Assembly: GCA_024224815.1 (NCBI GenBank)
Contig: JAAENC010000496.1
Span: 1-64,000 of the forward strand
DNA: 64,000 bases
Direction of reading: 5' to 3'
DNA from: Chloroflexota bacterium
Lineage (GTDB): Bacteria > Chloroflexota > Anaerolineae > Anaerolineales > Villigracilaceae
Shown: piece after piece, positions 51,872 through 60,393 of the stretch
How positions within the stretch are numbered: the first letter of the stretch is position 1
Layout of the letters: the number at the start of each line of letters is the position of its first letter
Translations under genes and position numbers: made by a program
The notes under the pieces: model-generated
Databases searched by the model: none
Told to the model about the DNA's origin: nothing
Seen by the model: only the letters and a program-made list of their open reading frames with translations

Positions 51872-52531
51872 TTAGAGATCAATATACTCTTTCAAAGAAT
51901 GCTCTACCGCATAAGCGGCTGCTTCGGCGCGATTATTTACACCCAATTTTGAAAGGATGCTACTTACATAATTACGCACAGTTCCTTCACCAAGAAAAAG
52001 AGCCTTTGCAATTTCACGATTTGTCTTCCCCTCAGAGACCAACTGCAAAACATGCTTTTCTTGTTGGCTCAAATCGGCAAAAGCCGAAGCTTCTTCCTCA
52101 CGCACAGCACGACGCACCTCTTGAAAAACGCGTTGCGTCACAGCCGGGTCAAGCAAGCCTTCTCCGCTTCCTACAGATTCGAGCGCCTTTACCAAATCTT
52201 CCCCGCCAATTTGCTTCAAAACATAGCCAGAAGCACCTGCCCGAATTGCAGAGAAAAGCATCTCGTCTTCAGCATAAGAAGTCAACATAAGCACTTTCGT
52301 CTCAGGAAAACGCTTTACAATTTCATCACATGCATCAATACCAGAAACACCGGGTAAACGAATATCCATTACGACTACATCTGGCTGAAGACTTTCTGTT
52401 TTTTCAATTGCTTCACGAGCAGAACCTGCTTCGCCAACAACCTCATATTCAGGATGTCGCTCTAATAAAGTTTTTAATCCGACCCGAACAACTTCGTGGT
52501 CGTCTACTAATATAATACGTTTTTTTGCCAT
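51872..52531 (-). CDS. NarL/FixJ-family response regulator
   Basis: 219 residues from ATG 52531 behind GGAGAAAG. Receiver domain about 1-120: [19 protein letters not shown], phospho-acceptor Asp in [15 protein letters not shown] (about 55) and the K-containing [12 protein letters not shown]-terminal LuxR-type HTH at about 152-210 ([20 protein letters not shown] and [17 protein letters not shown]). It resembles DevR/LiaR. There is no histidine kinase gene in the window. It is separated by 141 nt from the upstream operon genes, so it may have its own promoter. Confidence 0.93.
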   Translation of the reverse strand: MAKKRIILVDDHEVVRVGLKTLLERHPEYEVVGEAGSAREAIEKTESLQPDVVVMDIRLPGVSGIDACDEIVKRFPETKVLMLTSYAEDEMLFSAIRAGASGYVLKQIGGEDLVKALESVGSGEGLLDPAVTQRVFQEVRRAVREEEASAFADLSQQEKHVLQLVSEGKTNREIAKALFLGEGTVRNYVSSILSKLGVNNRAEAAAYAVEHSLKEYIDL

Positions 52532-52672
52532 ACTTTCTCCAATACATCCGAGATAAGTCAGAAGTATAGTGCAGAGAAGAAAGGATGACAAGAGGTATGC
52601 TCACCACCTGTCATCTATATTTTCGTCTCACACTTAATTTTATCTTGCTGAGGTCTTCACAAAATTTGCCTG

Positions 52673-53395
52673 TTAAGAAATATCTTCTCTCCGAAAATCA
52701 ACAAACCTATAACCGACCCCCCGCTCCGTTAGAATATATTTTGGGTTTGCAGGGTCTTTTTCTAATTTTTTGCGCAAATAGTTGATATAAAGACGCACAT
52801 AATGCGGCTCATCACGATACTCGTAACCCCAGACCTTCGTTAATAACTGATCGTGTGTTACCACCCATCCTGCATTCTGTACAAGATGATATAAGAGCCG
52901 ATATTCTGTAGGACGTAATTTTATAATTTCACCTTCAAGCCAAATTTCTCTCCGGTCAAAATCCATTCGTAAACGATCATCCACTTCAATAAGACCATGT
53001 GTTGAGCCGCTTGATGATTCTGTGCGCCGCAAAACTGCTTTTACGCGGCTGACCATTTCGCGTGGGCTAAAGGGCTTGGTGATGTAGTCGTCGGCACCCA
53101 ACTCCAAACCACGTACGCGATCGTCTTCTTCTCCTTTAGCGGTAAGCATCAAAACAGGGACTTTGCTCGTTTCACGCACCATCTGTAAAACTTCAAATCC
53201 ATCTAATTCTGGCATCATTACATCAAGCAAAATAAGATCGGGGGAAACATCGCGCAATTGTTGAAGAGCCTCTCTTCCATTAAAAGCTTCGCTAACGAGG
53301 AAACCATCATGTTCGAGATTCAGACGAATAAATCTCACCATCCGCTCTTCGTCATCAACAATTAGAATTCTTCTGCGGGCAAACTCTTTTGTCAT
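52673..53395 (-). CDS. OmpR/PhoB-family response regulator
   Basis: 240 residues. Receiver about 8-122 with [19 protein letters not shown], acceptor Asp in [14 protein letters not shown] (about 57), and [16 protein letters not shown] (about 100). The winged-helix output is at about 140-235 ([20 protein letters not shown] and [20 protein letters not shown]). It lies 1 nt after the 80-residue ORF, so it belongs to the kinase/phosphatase operon. No partner histidine kinase is encoded in the window, and phosphorylation or control via the operon's Ser/Thr kinase is possible (inference). Confidence 0.94.
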   Translation of the reverse strand: MTKEFARRRILIVDDEERMVRFIRLNLEHDGFLVSEAFNGREALQQLRDVSPDLILLDVMMPELDGFEVLQMVRETSKVPVLMLTAKGEEDDRVRGLELGADDYITKPFSPREMVSRVKAVLRRTESSSGSTHGLIEVDDRLRMDFDRREIWLEGEIIKLRPTEYRLLYHLVQNAGWVVTHDQLLTKVWGYEYRDEPHYVRLYINYLRKKLEKDPANPKYILTERGVGYRFVDFRREDIS

Positions 53396-53396
53396 T

Positions 53397-53639
53397 TTAC
53401 TCTCTCACAAAACTGATGATTTGTTCGTCGTCGTCACTAGGCATAATTTCGATGAAATTTATTTTTTCGATAGGCCAGATCACTTGAACAACTTCATCTT
53501 GAAGATAGTGGAGGTCTTTTCCTTCGCGAGAACGAGGGTTACTAACTATGATAATAGTGTCTGAAGTATTTGGTAACTCTTCAATTTCACCAAAAATTGG
53601 AACTTCACCTGAAACATGTAAGATAACGCCATAAGCCAT
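53397..53639 (-). CDS. 80-residue protein of unknown function in the kinase operon
   Basis: 80 residues behind AAGGAAGG. Beta-rich: [20 protein letters not shown], then [21 protein letters not shown] and an acidic end [15 protein letters not shown]. The second part resembles a small beta-barrel or pilus-like cap. I do not recognise the family. Tight linkage (12 nt after the FHA gene, 1 nt before the OmpR-type regulator) makes it a real operon member and perhaps a regulator or adaptor of the system. Confidence 0.7.
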   Translation of the reverse strand: MAYGVILHVSGEVPIFGEIEELPNTSDTIIIVSNPRSREGKDLHYLQDEVVQVIWPIEKINFIEIMPSDDDEQIISFVRE

Positions 53640-53651
53640 TTGGAACCTTCC

Positions 53652-54158
53652 TTATTCTGTGATTTGCATAAGAAATTGGATTTTTAATTTTCCCAGGGAA
53701 ATGATATTGCCGTGGGATAAAGGATATTCATTTTCCGGTTTTAGTCGAACGCCATTAACGTAAGTACCATTGGAGGAGCCTAAGTCCATGATAATTACTC
53801 TGCTGCTATTCTTTTTAAGAACAGCATGTAGGCGTGATACTCCATTTTCATAGGCTTGGTAAGGTGTAAGATCAATATCGGGCATAATGGTTTGCCCATC
53901 ACTAACACGCCCCATCGTGAACTCGTTTCGATCGGCGAGAGGTAAAAGATGGCCGCCTTCTAAAAGCTGAAGGCTCAAAGAGCCTGTGGCTAGCGCATTC
54001 TTTTGCCCTTGAGGAATTGCGTTGAGAACATCACTTTTGATTCCATTTGTATGGATATTGTGTGTTACCAAGCTATCTGAATGTAATTGTGCTCCACAAT
54101 CACTACAAAATAAAGCGCCTTCAACCTCTTGGTGCTGACAAGATGGACACATTATCAT
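53652..54158 (-). CDS. zinc-ribbon plus FHA-domain protein
   Basis: 168 residues. N-terminal zinc ribbon CPSCQHQEVEGALFCSDCG (CxxC...CxxC, about 4-22), a linker, then an FHA domain (about 65-165) with FTMGRVSDGQTIMPDIDL, NGVSRLHAVLKK and MDLGSSNGTYVNGVRL, all core phosphothreonine-binding elements. It probably reads Thr phosphorylation by the operon's kinase and bridges it to partners. ATG overlaps the stop of the J-vWA gene (ATGA). Confidence 0.92.
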   Translation of the reverse strand: MIMCPSCQHQEVEGALFCSDCGAQLHSDSLVTHNIHTNGIKSDVLNAIPQGQKNALATGSLSLQLLEGGHLLPLADRNEFTMGRVSDGQTIMPDIDLTPYQAYENGVSRLHAVLKKNSSRVIIMDLGSSNGTYVNGVRLKPENEYPLSHGNIISLGKLKIQFLMQITE

Positions 54159-55624
54159 GATTTTTTTCCTTTTTCTGCTGGTAGAAGCAAAGCTCGCGTA
54201 CCATATTTCATATTTTTACGACCTTCTTCTGAAATATTTTGTTCTTTTTGTAAGTTTTCGGCTTCTAATAAAACTGTTTTTGCCATACTCCGCTCTCCAT
54301 GAGAAAGAAGGTGTGTGGCTAGATGCTGTAAACGACGAGAGGCTTCGTTGTATTTTCCCACAGCTGCCTCTTCTTGTGCTGTTTCTTGCATTCTGTATAG
54401 ATTCAAGTTAGCAAGCGCATGTACAAGCGTTGGAGATGGGGGCTGAAGACTCGCTACATCTGTAACCTGGCGTGATACACGGACACGCATAGGCTGAGAA
54501 ATTGATGACTGAGAGGGAATTTCAAATTTAAGTATGCCTGTAAGTAACTCTGCTTCATCATTCAAAACAACATCAGGGTGAACCTGAAATTCTAGTAACA
54601 AACCCAAAGGCTGGTCTCTTAATATCATACCCAATTGTATTTTTTTTTCAAAATTAAGATGTGCAGCATTTGGTTGCAAGCGAAAAATATAGCTTAGTTC
54701 GACCTGAGGGGGTGTTTGAATTTCTAAAGTTACATTCTCAGCAAAGACTTTTGCAAGCTGTCTGAATTTTTCTTCTAAAAAAGTTCGTATCTCTTGAGGT
54801 TCAGCAATATAACGGCTACTACTTCCTGTTTTTTCTGTTAACTCATCAAGAAATTCATCATTCCAGTCTTTCCCCACGCCTAAACCGCTAATACCGATTC
54901 CTAAACTTTCGGCTTCATTAGCCAAGGCAAGGCACTCTTCTTCGTCTCCGTAGGTTTGCCCATCTGTTAATAAGACAATATGATTAACTCTCTCTGGGGC
55001 CAGGTTTCTGCGAACTTCATTGAGACCGGCAAGTAAACCTTGTAATATTTCCGTTCCTCCAGAAGGAATCAGCATCCTAATTTTGGTTTCCATCCTTCTA
55101 GGTCCAACCTGCAAAGAGGCAGGGATTATGACATCTGCACGGTCGCTAAATGTAACAACGCTGAGGATATCCTGTGGACGTAGACTGCGAATAAGATGAA
55201 TCGCTGCCGCCTTAACCATTTCTATATTTTGCCCCTTCATAGAAGTAGAGTTATCTAAAACGAGGCAGATATTTAGCGGGGGAGAAACAACTTCATCGTC
55301 TTTTTCGCGCGCCTTCCACTCGAGAAGAGCGTAAATCAATTGTGTTTCCCCTAGACGTACAAGGCTTTCGCGAGAATAAAAAATACGCTGAAGAACAGGC
55401 GATAAGGTCTGTTCTTCAGGGGATAAGGTTTTGTCGTATTTGGCGCGTTTTTCGGAGTTTGATAAGGTATCGTAAGCTTGTTGAACGTCTAGAAAAATTT
55501 CTGTTTCACCGGGGGCTTCGTTTTTATCTGGATGCAAACGCTGCGCCGCCTCGAAATAGGCTCGCTTGATTTCTTCTTCCGTTGCATCTCGAAAGATGCC
55601 TAAAAGGGCGTAGTAATCTGGCAA
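54155..55624 (-). CDS. J-domain / von Willebrand factor A fusion protein
   Basis: 489 residues. The N-terminal J domain (about 1-68) is DYYALLGIFRDATEEEIKRA with the DnaK-stimulating HPD in RLHPDKNEAP. The vWA domain (about 115-300) has the complete MIDAS: LVLDNSTSMKG (DxSxS), IPSGGTEIL (Thr) and LLTDGQTYGDEEE (Asp). A beta-rich domain (about 300-400) is followed by a helical, TPR-like tail (ARRLQHLATHLLSHGERSMA region). No membrane helix or signal. It would recruit a DnaK-type chaperone to vWA ligands. 2 nt after the PP2C gene, overlapping the FHA gene by 4 nt. Confidence 0.9.
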   Translation of the reverse strand: MPDYYALLGIFRDATEEEIKRAYFEAAQRLHPDKNEAPGETEIFLDVQQAYDTLSNSEKRAKYDKTLSPEEQTLSPVLQRIFYSRESLVRLGETQLIYALLEWKAREKDDEVVSPPLNICLVLDNSTSMKGQNIEMVKAAAIHLIRSLRPQDILSVVTFSDRADVIIPASLQVGPRRMETKIRMLIPSGGTEILQGLLAGLNEVRRNLAPERVNHIVLLTDGQTYGDEEECLALANEAESLGIGISGLGVGKDWNDEFLDELTEKTGSSSRYIAEPQEIRTFLEEKFRQLAKVFAENVTLEIQTPPQVELSYIFRLQPNAAHLNFEKKIQLGMILRDQPLGLLLEFQVHPDVVLNDEAELLTGILKFEIPSQSSISQPMRVRVSRQVTDVASLQPPSPTLVHALANLNLYRMQETAQEEAAVGKYNEASRRLQHLATHLLSHGERSMAKTVLLEAENLQKEQNISEEGRKNMKYGTRALLLPAEKGKKS

Positions 55625-55626
55625 AG

Positions 55627-56559
55627 TTATCCTATCATCTTTACGAGGACGACTGATATATTGTCAGGACCACCAGCTGCATTTGCCGCGTTAACAAGGT
55701 TTTGACAAGCACGCTCCAGTGTGTCTGCATCGCTCATTGCTTTGTGCATTTCTTTCTCTGTTAGTACTCCCCAAAGTCCGTCACTACAGATCATCAATGT
55801 CCCTTTTTGAGGGAAAGGAAGTGTGAAAAGATCTGGCTCAAGGACTTCACCTTGCCCGAGTGCACGGTATAAAACATTTTTTTGTGGATGGTTTTCTGCT
55901 TCTTCAGCAGTGATCTGCCCCAATTCTTCAAGGCGACCAACAAGAGAGTGGTCACGAGAGATTAGATCAAAACGTCCGTCCGGGTATACAGCATAAGCAC
56001 GGCTATCGCCCACGTGCGCTATGCTAACCTGCTGGCCTACAACAAGCGCTGCTGTGAGAGTGGTCCCACTTCCCGGAGCTTCTCGTTGAATGGCCTCCTG
56101 CGCTTGAGAAACACCCGCAAGCATCAAATCCTGGAGAGATTCGTTCAGAGGTGTCGTGGGTAAGGAAAAAAGAAAAGGATGAAACTCCCGCATAATATGT
56201 CCACCAAAAGTTCTCATCGCTGTATTGCTAGCAACTTCTCCATATTGGTGACCGCCCATACCATCGGCAACAATATACAATCCGAAAGGAGTGTTTCCTG
56301 CATTTCCTGCCAATGTAGTGGTAATAGCCATGAGACTATCTTCGTTGAGTTCGCGTTGTTTGCCAACAGATTGTCCGCTTGCGGCAACCAAATGTTGCAA
56401 CTCATATTGCAAGGCGTGGGTGGCTATAATATCCTCCACATGCTCAGGGGAAAGAGGAATTGTTTCAGATTCATTAGGAGCAATGACATCTTCTACTTTA
56501 AGCGAACTTTCAAGCTCTTTCTTTTCTTTTTTGAATATTTTTTTTATGGAATCAAACAC
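55627..56559 (-). CDS. PP2C-family Ser/Thr protein phosphatase
   Basis: 310 residues. A lysine/glutamate-rich N-terminal region (about 1-55) precedes a complete PP2C core: SVGKQRELNEDSLM (about 65), VADGMGGHQYGEVAS (about 97), GTTLTAALVVGQQVSIAHVGDSRAY (seen in part, HVGDSRAY near 180), ISRDHSLVGRLEELGQI, CSDGLWGVL (about 259) and GGPDNISVVLVK (about 294). Metal-binding Asp residues are present. It is predicted to reverse the operon kinase. 14 nt after the kinase gene. Confidence 0.95.
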   Translation of the reverse strand: MFDSIKKIFKKEKKELESSLKVEDVIAPNESETIPLSPEHVEDIIATHALQYELQHLVAASGQSVGKQRELNEDSLMAITTTLAGNAGNTPFGLYIVADGMGGHQYGEVASNTAMRTFGGHIMREFHPFLFSLPTTPLNESLQDLMLAGVSQAQEAIQREAPGSGTTLTAALVVGQQVSIAHVGDSRAYAVYPDGRFDLISRDHSLVGRLEELGQITAEEAENHPQKNVLYRALGQGEVLEPDLFTLPFPQKGTLMICSDGLWGVLTEKEMHKAMSDADTLERACQNLVNAANAAGGPDNISVVLVKMIG

Positions 56560-56573
56560 AAAAACTCCTTGCT

Positions 56574-58475
56574 TTAGGCTAGAAGCGCATAGACCTGATG
56601 GTCTGTAGAACCTACATAAACAATATCGTCATAAATAAGAGGGGACCCTGTAATAGGTCCTTCTGTTGCAAATTTCCAACGCAATTGACCGGTAAGAGCA
56701 TCTAAACAATAAAGATGTCCGTCTATTGATGTGGAATAAAGAGCGTCTTTATAAACTATAGGAGAGCCGGTAACCTGATGTTCGGTACGAAAACGCCAAG
56801 CTTCTTTGGTTGTTTTCAAATCAACTGCGTAGATAAATCCATCAGCTGCGCCGGTAAAAATTAGGTGCTCATAAATAGATGGTGAAGAAATAGATCCTTT
56901 ACCTAGTCTAAATTTCCAAAGCGCCCATCCGCTATTTGGGTCCAGGGCATATAACATTCCATCCTGTGATGTAAAATAAACAGCGTGTTCGGTAACAAAG
57001 GGAGAGGATGTAACCCCACGCTTAGAGCGAAATTGCCATTTAACCTTGCCTTTGAAATCAATACAATAGAATTCACCATTCTCAGAACCCACATAAATAA
57101 GTTCATTCGCGACAAAGGGGGTCGAGCGGATCGCAGCAGCGGACGAAAATGTCCACACAGAGCGTCCTGTAACACTGTTAACCGCGTGCAAGCAACCATC
57201 GTCAGACCCGATAAATACATGCCCTTCTGCAATACGAGGTGAGGAGCGAACAGGCCCCTCAGCATAGTGGGACCAAACTATTTTTCCTGAACGTGCACTG
57301 ACAACATGCAAGCGTTGGTCTTCTGAGCCAAAGAAAACATTATTCCCTGAAGTAGCCGGCGTAGATACTACTCCGCCATCCGTGGGATATTTCCACTTGA
57401 ACTTGCCTTCTGCGGCATCGAGAGCATATAGGTTGTTATCATAGCACCCGATATAAATTGTATTATCAAAATACGCGGGTGTACCACGAATTTCGTCTTC
57501 GCATTTGAATTTCCAAAGAGGCTTAATCCCCTCAGCCTGAATAGTGGGAACAGCCTTTGTTGAGGGTATTTTTGAAAGCAAGCCTGTTTGCCGCGCCGCA
57601 GCAACGAGAGCTTCTTTCATCTCATCTATGGTCGGATAACGATCCTTAGGCTCATATTCAAGCGCTCTGTTAACAACAGCTGTAACTTCAGAAGAAACAT
57701 CCGGATTACTAGCCGGAATAGGTCTTTCTTCAAAAGAAAAAGGCGGCTCAAGGCGCGGATCTCTTTTTGTTAGCAGATGATGAATAGTTGCCCCTAAAGC
57801 ATAAATATCAGCAAGATGTGTTGCCTCGCCTCTGTACTGCTCTGGCGGAGAATACCCCTCCGTACCGATCATCGTTCCTTTTTGCCCGGTCTGAAACTGT
57901 TTCGCAATACCAAAATCGACCAGCACAATATGCCCCCGGCTATCGATCATCACATTAGAAGGCTTCATATCACGGAAAATGATTTTATCCGGCTTATGGG
58001 TATGTAAAAAACTCAAAACATCACACAACTCAATTGCCCAAGCAACGACCTGCGCTGTCGAAATAAAACCCTCAGAATCTCTCAGCACCGCTTCCAAATC
58101 TTTCCCATTGACATACTCTAAGACCAAATAAGAGCGATCATCGCTAGAAAAATAATCAAAAATACTGGGAATAGAAGGGTGCGTAAGCGTTGCTAAAATA
58201 TTCGCTTCACGCTCAAAATTTTCCACAACTGTCTTTCTCACCTGTGGGTCTGGCGCAAGGTTAACCATTTCCTTTACTGCAACTAGCTTAACCACATTAG
58301 GAAAATGTAAATCACGCGCCCGGTATACAGACCCCATCCCTCCAAGCCCAACAATATCCTGGATCAAATAACGCTCAGACAGCGTAACACCCGGTTGTAA
58401 TTGCTGGTGTGCAGGACGCGAAGTCTCCCCATCAACAGCCTTTGTAACAGAACGTGTAACTTTTCTAGTATCCAG
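56574..58475 (-). CDS. Ser/Thr protein kinase with eight PQQ-type beta-propeller repeats
   Basis: About 633 residues if started at CTG 58475. A later in-frame TTG (58367) would cut off LQPGVTLSERYLIQD, which belongs to the kinase N-lobe; no ATG or GTG exists in frame after the upstream stop. GAGG lies 4 nt before the CTG. Kinase core: GLGGMGSVY, VAVKEM, IIFRDMKPSNVMI (FRD in place of HRD), LVDFGIAKQF and GTEGYSPPEQYRGEA. The C-terminal half is eight repeats of about 40 residues with consensus SPxxxxxxxYxGSxDGxLYALD and WxF. No membrane helix separates the kinase and propeller, so both are cytoplasmic. It heads the operon. Confidence 0.9.
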   Translation of the reverse strand: MDTRKVTRSVTKAVDGETSRPAHQQLQPGVTLSERYLIQDIVGLGGMGSVYRARDLHFPNVVKLVAVKEMVNLAPDPQVRKTVVENFEREANILATLTHPSIPSIFDYFSSDDRSYLVLEYVNGKDLEAVLRDSEGFISTAQVVAWAIELCDVLSFLHTHKPDKIIFRDMKPSNVMIDSRGHIVLVDFGIAKQFQTGQKGTMIGTEGYSPPEQYRGEATHLADIYALGATIHHLLTKRDPRLEPPFSFEERPIPASNPDVSSEVTAVVNRALEYEPKDRYPTIDEMKEALVAAARQTGLLSKIPSTKAVPTIQAEGIKPLWKFKCEDEIRGTPAYFDNTIYIGCYDNNLYALDAAEGKFKWKYPTDGGVVSTPATSGNNVFFGSEDQRLHVVSARSGKIVWSHYAEGPVRSSPRIAEGHVFIGSDDGCLHAVNSVTGRSVWTFSSAAAIRSTPFVANELIYVGSENGEFYCIDFKGKVKWQFRSKRGVTSSPFVTEHAVYFTSQDGMLYALDPNSGWALWKFRLGKGSISSPSIYEHLIFTGAADGFIYAVDLKTTKEAWRFRTEHQVTGSPIVYKDALYSTSIDGHLYCLDALTGQLRWKFATEGPITGSPLIYDDIVYVGSTDHQVYALLA

Positions 58476-58691
58476 ATTTCCTCACTTATACATACCTATA
58501 ATCTCGCAAACCAAGAATACTGAATTATAGTGCGCCCTGACTGGATTTGCAACTACCCTAAAAAAACTCCCCTTGCACTTTTGTTTGTTCTAAGAGAAAA
58601 TTCACAAAACAGGATGATGCGGAACGCCCCTCTTTTCAACTTGCTTCCGCTTTTCCACATCTTTTCAACAAAACATCTACCTTTAAACAAA

Positions 58692-59507
58692 ATGACAAAA
58701 CCTTGGCGTTTATATCTTTCTCCCCCCGCTACAGGGGCATGGAATATGGCAGTCGACGAAGCGATGCTCGAGCATATCGTACGAGGCGATTCGCCCCCAA
58801 CCCTTCGTTTATATAGTTGGGCCCCTCCCTGCCTTTCTTTAGGTCGTTCACAGCCTTTCTCAGATGCAGACACAAAAATGCTCAAAAAAAATGGATGGCA
58901 TCTTGTTCGCCGCGCAACAGGCGGAAGAGCGATCTTACACACCGATGAATTGACTTACTCTATTATCGCGTCAAAAGAGAATATTCACGTTCGCGGAAAC
59001 TTGCTCGACAGCTACAAACATCTTGCAAAGTGGTTAATTGTTGCGCTAAAAGACCTTGAAATTCCTGTAGAAATGAATAGAGAAGCAGGGGCAGGGGGCG
59101 TAGAGAAAAACCCTGTCTGTTTTGAAAAAGCATCGGCTTATGAAATCACAGTGCATGGGAAGAAGCTGATCGGAAGCGCGCAGGCACGAAAAAACGATGG
59201 GGTACTTCAACATGGCTCTTTACCACTAAAGGGAAATTTAGGACGCGTAACTGAAGCACTATCCTTTTCAGATAGGGCATCACGCCAGATTGCTACGCAG
59301 AAGTTGATGGCGCGTGCGTCCACAGTGGAATTGGCTTTGGGTCGAGAAATTAGCTGGGAGGCAGCGAGCAAGTCATTTATCCGTGCGTTTGGGCGGGTTT
59401 TAGGTATCCCATTAATAGAGGGTGAGCTATCTGCCTCTGAGGTTTTGCGCACGAATACGTTAATCCAAAAAAAATACGCTCATCCTGAATGGACTGAGCG
59501 TATTTAA
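58692..59507 (+). CDS. lplA: lipoate--protein ligase A family protein
   Basis: 271 residues from ATG 58692 (WRLYLSPPATGAWNMAVDEA at the start). The frame is open upstream from 58530, but those residues do not match. Typical BPL_LplA_LipB features are LRLYSWAPPCLSLGRSQ (about 36-52), VRRATGGRAILHTDELTYS (about 71-89), SAYEITVHGKKLIGSAQARK with the catalytic Lys (about 155-174) and LQHGSLPL. It attaches lipoate or octanoate to E2/GcvH domains. There is no SD. The 3' end doubles as a terminator stem for the convergent DUF4230 gene. Confidence 0.88.
   Translation: MTKPWRLYLSPPATGAWNMAVDEAMLEHIVRGDSPPTLRLYSWAPPCLSLGRSQPFSDADTKMLKKNGWHLVRRATGGRAILHTDELTYSIIASKENIHVRGNLLDSYKHLAKWLIVALKDLEIPVEMNREAGAGGVEKNPVCFEKASAYEITVHGKKLIGSAQARKNDGVLQHGSLPLKGNLGRVTEALSFSDRASRQIATQKLMARASTVELALGREISWEAASKSFIRAFGRVLGIPLIEGELSASEVLRTNTLIQKKYAHPEWTERI
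59467..59505 (-). terminator. terminator for the DUF4230 gene inside the 3' end of lplA
   Basis: Stem AAATACGCTCA / TGAGCGTATTT with a 12-nt loop, followed on the minus strand by eight T residues. The stem encodes the last codons of lplA on the other strand. Confidence 0.75.
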
Positions 59508-59525
59508 TAAGCGTGTGCATTAATC

Positions 59526-60188
59526 TTATGGGGATAAAAAAATCACGTTTTCGTAGCCTAATGCGTTGAAAAACTTTTCAAGAAAGGTTTCGGCATTTTG
59601 CTGAGCTTGTTCGAGAATGCCGTCTTCAAAAGCTGCTTTGTAGATTTCTGCTTCAGCGGCTTGGCGGGCTGTGGTTTCGAGGTTGGTGTCTCCATGCGTA
59701 AGTGCGCCTGTGTCACGGTCATAGACGTAGGATTTTTCGTTATCGAGGGTGGCGATAAATACTTCGGCGGGAGGTAGGGTAACGTAGAGTGTTCCACTTT
59801 CCAACTGCATATTTTCGGGGCTTATTTTTTCCATATCAATACCGGCTATGACAATCCCATGAGCGACAAAAAGCAGGCGGTCTCCAAAGAGAAAGCCGAA
59901 AGTTCCCTGGCTGATTTCTGCGGTGATTACTTTCTCTACTGTATATTGAATAGTCTCTAGGCGTGCAAGTGAACGCACATCGTGAATGATGGTAACAGGG
60001 TCAGGAATAATGGTTGGTGTAGGATTCATTAACTCAGAAACCTGTGTTTGCATGGCTTTGTTCGCATCTGAAAGAGGAGCCAAAGCTTGCTGTGCCTGAT
60101 TTGCGCTCTGCTGTACCGACTGGACAACGAAATACGCACCTGCGGCAACAATAATTAGGAGAAGAATTGGAACTATATTTTTTTTCAT
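59526..60188 (-). CDS. DUF4230 membrane-anchored protein
   Basis: 220 residues from ATG 60188 behind AAGGAAAT (ATG 60194 is an alternative). N-terminal membrane anchor (about 5-24, VPILLLIIVAAGAYFVVQSV), a linker with PTPTIIPDPVT, then the DUF4230 domain (about 65-215) with VRSLARLETIQYTVEKVITA, GDRLLFVAHGIVIAGIDM, LYVTLPPAEVFIATLDNEKS and RQAAEAEIYKAAFEDGILEQ (in part). The N-terminal helix is short, so the domain lies outside the cytoplasm. Function is unknown. Divergent from the binding-protein gene. Confidence 0.85.
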   Translation of the reverse strand: MKKNIVPILLLIIVAAGAYFVVQSVQQSANQAQQALAPLSDANKAMQTQVSELMNPTPTIIPDPVTIIHDVRSLARLETIQYTVEKVITAEISQGTFGFLFGDRLLFVAHGIVIAGIDMEKISPENMQLESGTLYVTLPPAEVFIATLDNEKSYVYDRDTGALTHGDTNLETTARQAAEAEIYKAAFEDGILEQAQQNAETFLEKFFNALGYENVIFLSP

Positions 60189-60309
60189 AATCATTTCCTT
60201 TGACAATTAGAAGAGAAGAATCTTCACATAAGAGAACATAGAACAAGTGTACAGCAAGTATGTAAAAATTACATAAGATGGATTATAGCATTTCTTAAAC
60301 GTATGTCAC

Positions 60310-60338
60310 TTGCTTTCTGTATTATTTCGAGTTATTAT
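60310..60338 (+). promoter_or_regulatory. promoter of the phosphonate-type ABC operon
   Basis: TTGCTT (60310-60315), 17-nt spacer, TATTAT (60333-60338), 55 nt before ATG 60394, whose SD is AAGGAGAAA. Confidence 0.6.
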
Positions 60339-60393
60339 CAAATCTGAAAGGTTGAAAAGTCAACCGCAAACTTACTTTTCATAAGGAGAAAAA

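Noticed and set aside
51775-52290. Plus-strand frame of 171 codons opposite the NarL-type regulator
   Set aside because: It crosses the shared terminator and is antisense to a clear response regulator.
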